Source: Longibacter sp051155795
Lineage (GTDB): Bacteria; Bacteroidota; Rhodothermia; Rhodothermales; Salinibacteraceae
Length of the DNA: 64,000 nt
Assembly (NCBI RefSeq): GCF_051155795.1
Contig: NZ_DAXETW010000086.1
Location: 1 to 64,000, forward strand
Direction of reading: 5' to 3'
Position numbers and translations under genes: made by a program
The notes under the pieces: model-generated
What the model saw: the letters and a program-made list of their open reading frames with translations, nothing else
The model's database searches: none
Told to the model about the DNA's origin: nothing
Shown here: one piece after another, positions 62,064-64,000 of the stretch
Layout: the number at the start of each line of letters is the position of its first letter
How positions within the stretch are numbered: position 1 is the first letter of the stretch

Positions 62064-62828
62064 CTACGGGTGCGAGCCTTGCAACGGATCGGACAGGTCA
62101 TCGGTGTCAGAGGAACCGGGCATCAGCGGCATGCCATCCTCGAGATCGACGTCGTGCAGCGTGCCGTGATCAAGCTTCAGCACGCGGTCGGCGATGGCGG
62201 CGAGGCCGGGGTTGTGCGTGACCAGAACAAACGTCTGGTTCATGGTCTCGCTCAGGCGCTCGATCTCGCGATGGAGCGGTTCCGCCGTCTGCGCGTCGAG
62301 ATTCCCCGTTGGCTCGTCCATGAGGACGAGCGCCGGCTCGTTCATCAGGGCACGCGCGATGGCTACCCGCTGCTTCTCCCCACCCGACAACGCATTCGGG
62401 CGATGGGTGGCGCGTCCAGACAGACCCAGCAGGTCGAGCAGATCGCGCGCTCGGGGCTCGGCTTCCTCCATTCCCTGGTGCTGAATCAGCGCCGGCATGG
62501 CTACGTTCTCCAGCGCCGTAAACTCGGGGAGAAGGTGATGGAACTGGAAAACGAACCCGATCGACCGATTTCGAAACGCCGCCAGTTCGTCGTCCGAAGC
62601 CGTAGACAGATCGCTATTTTCGAAGGTGACGGTCCCGGCCGTAGGCCGCTCGAGCGCCCCCAGAATATGCAGCAGGGTCGACTTCCCTGTCCCACTCTCT
62701 CCCATCACGGCGACGATTTCCCCCGCGCGGATCTCAAGATCGACGCCCCGCAGCACATGCAGCGGCGTCTCACCTCCCGTGTCGTATTCTTTGGTTACTC
62801 CGGCTGCACGCAGCAGAGACTCGGACAT
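62064..62828 (-). CDS. LolD-like ABC transporter ATP-binding protein
   Basis: This 254-residue ATPase of the LolD/MacB type has Walker A GESGTGKS, Q-loop FVFQFHHLLPEFTALENV, signature LSGGEKQRVAIARAL, Walker B LVLMDEPTGNLD and the switch His in VLVTHN. The FQFHHLLPEF stretch is typical of LolD, which powers release of lipoproteins from the inner membrane. The last 30 residues are an acidic extension. No LolC/E permease is adjacent, so lolD is likely but not certain. Confidence 0.85.
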   Translation of the reverse strand: MSESLLRAAGVTKEYDTGGETPLHVLRGVDLEIRAGEIVAVMGESGTGKSTLLHILGALERPTAGTVTFENSDLSTASDDELAAFRNRSIGFVFQFHHLLPEFTALENVAMPALIQHQGMEEAEPRARDLLDLLGLSGRATHRPNALSGGEKQRVAIARALMNEPALVLMDEPTGNLDAQTAEPLHREIERLSETMNQTFVLVTHNPGLAAIADRVLKLDHGTLHDVDLEDGMPLMPGSSDTDDLSDPLQGSHP

Positions 62829-62922
62829 GTGGACAGCAGCTCTCGAAAAAGGTCGATGAACCCCGGCCGACTTCCACCATGGCGGAGTGTGGGCACGGAA
62901 AAACGAACGAGCCGGCGATAAT

Positions 62923-64000
62923 TCAGCCCTCCCGCTCGATGTTGAACTTGTTCAGCTTGTTGTATAAGTGCGACCGCTGAATATTTATCGCCTCGGCGGT
63001 CTGTGTCACGTTCCAGTCGAACTCGTCGAGTTTGTACTCGAGAAACCGTTTCTCAAACGCGTCACGAGCTTCCGTCCAGTCTTCGTACTGATGTAGCAGG
63101 TCGGACGACCCGGCATTCGCTTCCGCGCCCGGGGTGACGAACCGCTCCACGTCGGCTTTCTCAATCCGGTCGCCGTCCGCGAGAATGAGAACGCGCTCGA
63201 TCACGTTGTGGAGCTCGCGCACGTTACCGCGCCAGTCGTACTTTTTTAGGTGGTCCAGTGCGTCGTCTGCAAACTCGCGGTTCGGGAGCGCATTCCGGGA
63301 CGCTACGCGACCGGCGATGTGCTGCGTGATCGGGGGAATATCTTCGCGCCGGTCCCGAAGCGGCGGCACGTTGATCAGTATCACACCGATCCGGTGGTAG
63401 AGGTCTTCGCGAAATGTCCCCTCCTCGATTTCGTCCAGGAGATCCTTGTTGGTGGCCGCCACAACGCGAACATCAACCTCGATGGATCGGTCCCCGCCCA
63501 CTCGCTGAATCCGGCTTTCCTGCAGTACCCGTAAGACCTTCGCCTGCGCAGACAGACTCATGTCGCCGATTTCGTCGAGAAACAGGGTGCCCTCGTTTGC
63601 CTGTTCAAATTTCCCGATGCGCTGCTGCGTCGCTCCGGTGAAGGCCCCTTTCTCGTGGCCGAAAAGCTCACTCTCGATGAGTTCACTCGGAATAGCCGCA
63701 CAGTTCACCTCGACCATCGGCCCGCCGGCGCGCGGGCTTTCATGGTGGATCCACTTCGCGACGAGTTCTTTCCCCGTCCCGTTTTCGCCCGTAATCAGGA
63801 CCCGCGCCTCGGTAGGGGCAACCCGTTCGATGGTTTCCTTGATTTCCGTGATCGCCGGGCTCTCACCGATGATCGGCGTCAGGTCGCCGGTGCTATGCTC
63901 CGAGATCGCCTGACGCATCCGACGGTTCTGCGTCTCGAGCTGGCCGTGGTCCAGGGCGTTCCGAACTGTCACCAGCATCCGGTTCAGGTCCGGCGGCTTC
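62923..64000 (-). CDS. Sigma-54-dependent response regulator (NtrC family), N-terminus outside window
   Basis: This is partial at the right edge; the coding frame runs off the window. The visible 358 residues begin with KPPDLNRMLVTVRNAL, the end of a receiver domain, so the internal ATG at 63978 is not the real start. The AAA+ domain has Walker A GENGTGKE and a canonical GAFTGA loop (ELFGHEKGAFTGATQQ), DEIGDM Walker B and RGNVRELHN. A Fis-type helix-turn-helix ends the protein (WNVTQTAEAINIQRSHLYNKLNKF). Unlike the paralogue at 28.9 kb, it keeps the usual sigma-54 contact sequence. Confidence 0.93.
   Translation of the reverse strand, partial: KPPDLNRMLVTVRNALDHGQLETQNRRMRQAISEHSTGDLTPIIGESPAITEIKETIERVAPTEARVLITGENGTGKELVAKWIHHESPRAGGPMVEVNCAAIPSELIESELFGHEKGAFTGATQQRIGKFEQANEGTLFLDEIGDMSLSAQAKVLRVLQESRIQRVGGDRSIEVDVRVVAATNKDLLDEIEEGTFREDLYHRIGVILINVPPLRDRREDIPPITQHIAGRVASRNALPNREFADDALDHLKKYDWRGNVRELHNVIERVLILADGDRIEKADVERFVTPGAEANAGSSDLLHQYEDWTEARDAFEKRFLEYKLDEFDWNVTQTAEAINIQRSHLYNKLNKFNIEREG

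Noticed and set aside
1..64000. rRNA, tRNA, CRISPR arrays, insertion sequences, prophage or defence systems
   Set aside because: I saw no cloverleaf-like genes, regularly spaced identical repeats, transposases, integrases or nuclease-type defence genes in any part of the window.

Overview
The window looks like chromosomal housekeeping DNA from a GC-rich member of the Bacteroidota/Rhodothermota assemblage, possibly a Salinibacter-like halophile. The evidence is a PorV-type outer-membrane protein, a PorW/SprE-like lipoprotein, a PID-CTERM-like small protein, a DUF2723 fragment found mainly in this assemblage, many lipobox lipoproteins, few clear Shine-Dalgarno sequences, and acidic protein tails. 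The taxon is inferred. I see no rRNA, tRNA, CRISPR array, insertion sequence or phage.

Region 1 (1-6.2 kb, minus strand) is the str operon in the order rpsL, rpsG, fusA, tuf (tuf is cut by the window edge). It is preceded by ftsH, whose terminator lies just before rpsL. Region 2 (6.4-14.9 kb) holds a large PorW/SprE-like TPR lipoprotein, small membrane or exported proteins, an orphan C-terminal domain of a DUF2723 membrane protein, a beta-barrel protein and an M16-like protein without zinc ligands. Region 3 (14.9-24.7 kb) has an acyl-CoA oxidase-like enzyme with a TerB-like front domain, hemE, a dienelactone-hydrolase lipoprotein, a polyprenol/diacylglycerol kinase-like protein, dapD, a broken galT-like gene and a DUF2231 membrane protein.

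Region 4 (24.3-34.1 kb) has a SnoaL-like protein and a MarR regulator with a perfect 20-bp palindrome between them. It also holds a PLP decarboxylase, an 8-bp-period tandem repeat, a SPOR lipoprotein, deoC, an NtrC-type regulator, a BtuF/BtuC-like importer pair without its ATPase, and a polyprenyl diphosphate synthase. Region 5 (34.3-41.6 kb) has an MBL hydrolase, hemolysin III, a DUF1232 protein, an acyl-CoA carboxylase beta subunit, a CsbD protein, protoporphyrinogen oxidase and a hypothetical protein.

Region 6 (41.9-52.7 kb, all minus strand) is a fatty-acid beta-oxidation block: a DECR-type dienoyl-CoA reductase, fadE, the thiolase fadA, a bifunctional fadB/fadN, the acyl-CoA ligase fadD, and a TetR regulator. 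The same inverted repeat, TTAAC-N3-GTTAA, lies upstream of tetR(-fadD), fadB(A) and fadE. This suggests a local FadR/PsrA-like regulon controlled by the adjacent TetR protein.

Region 7 (53-64 kb) has a small membrane protein, the PID-CTERM-like protein, PorV, a free-standing histidine-kinase H-box protein, an MBL hydrolase, a LON-domain protein, a sodium:solute symporter, a hypothetical protein, nadA, a LolD-like ATPase and the C-terminal part of a second NtrC-type regulator. I found no obviously new multi-gene defence or biosynthetic system. The best leads are the fatty-acid operator set, the several single-domain orphans (DUF2723 tail, H-box protein, PID-CTERM protein) and the octamer repeat.
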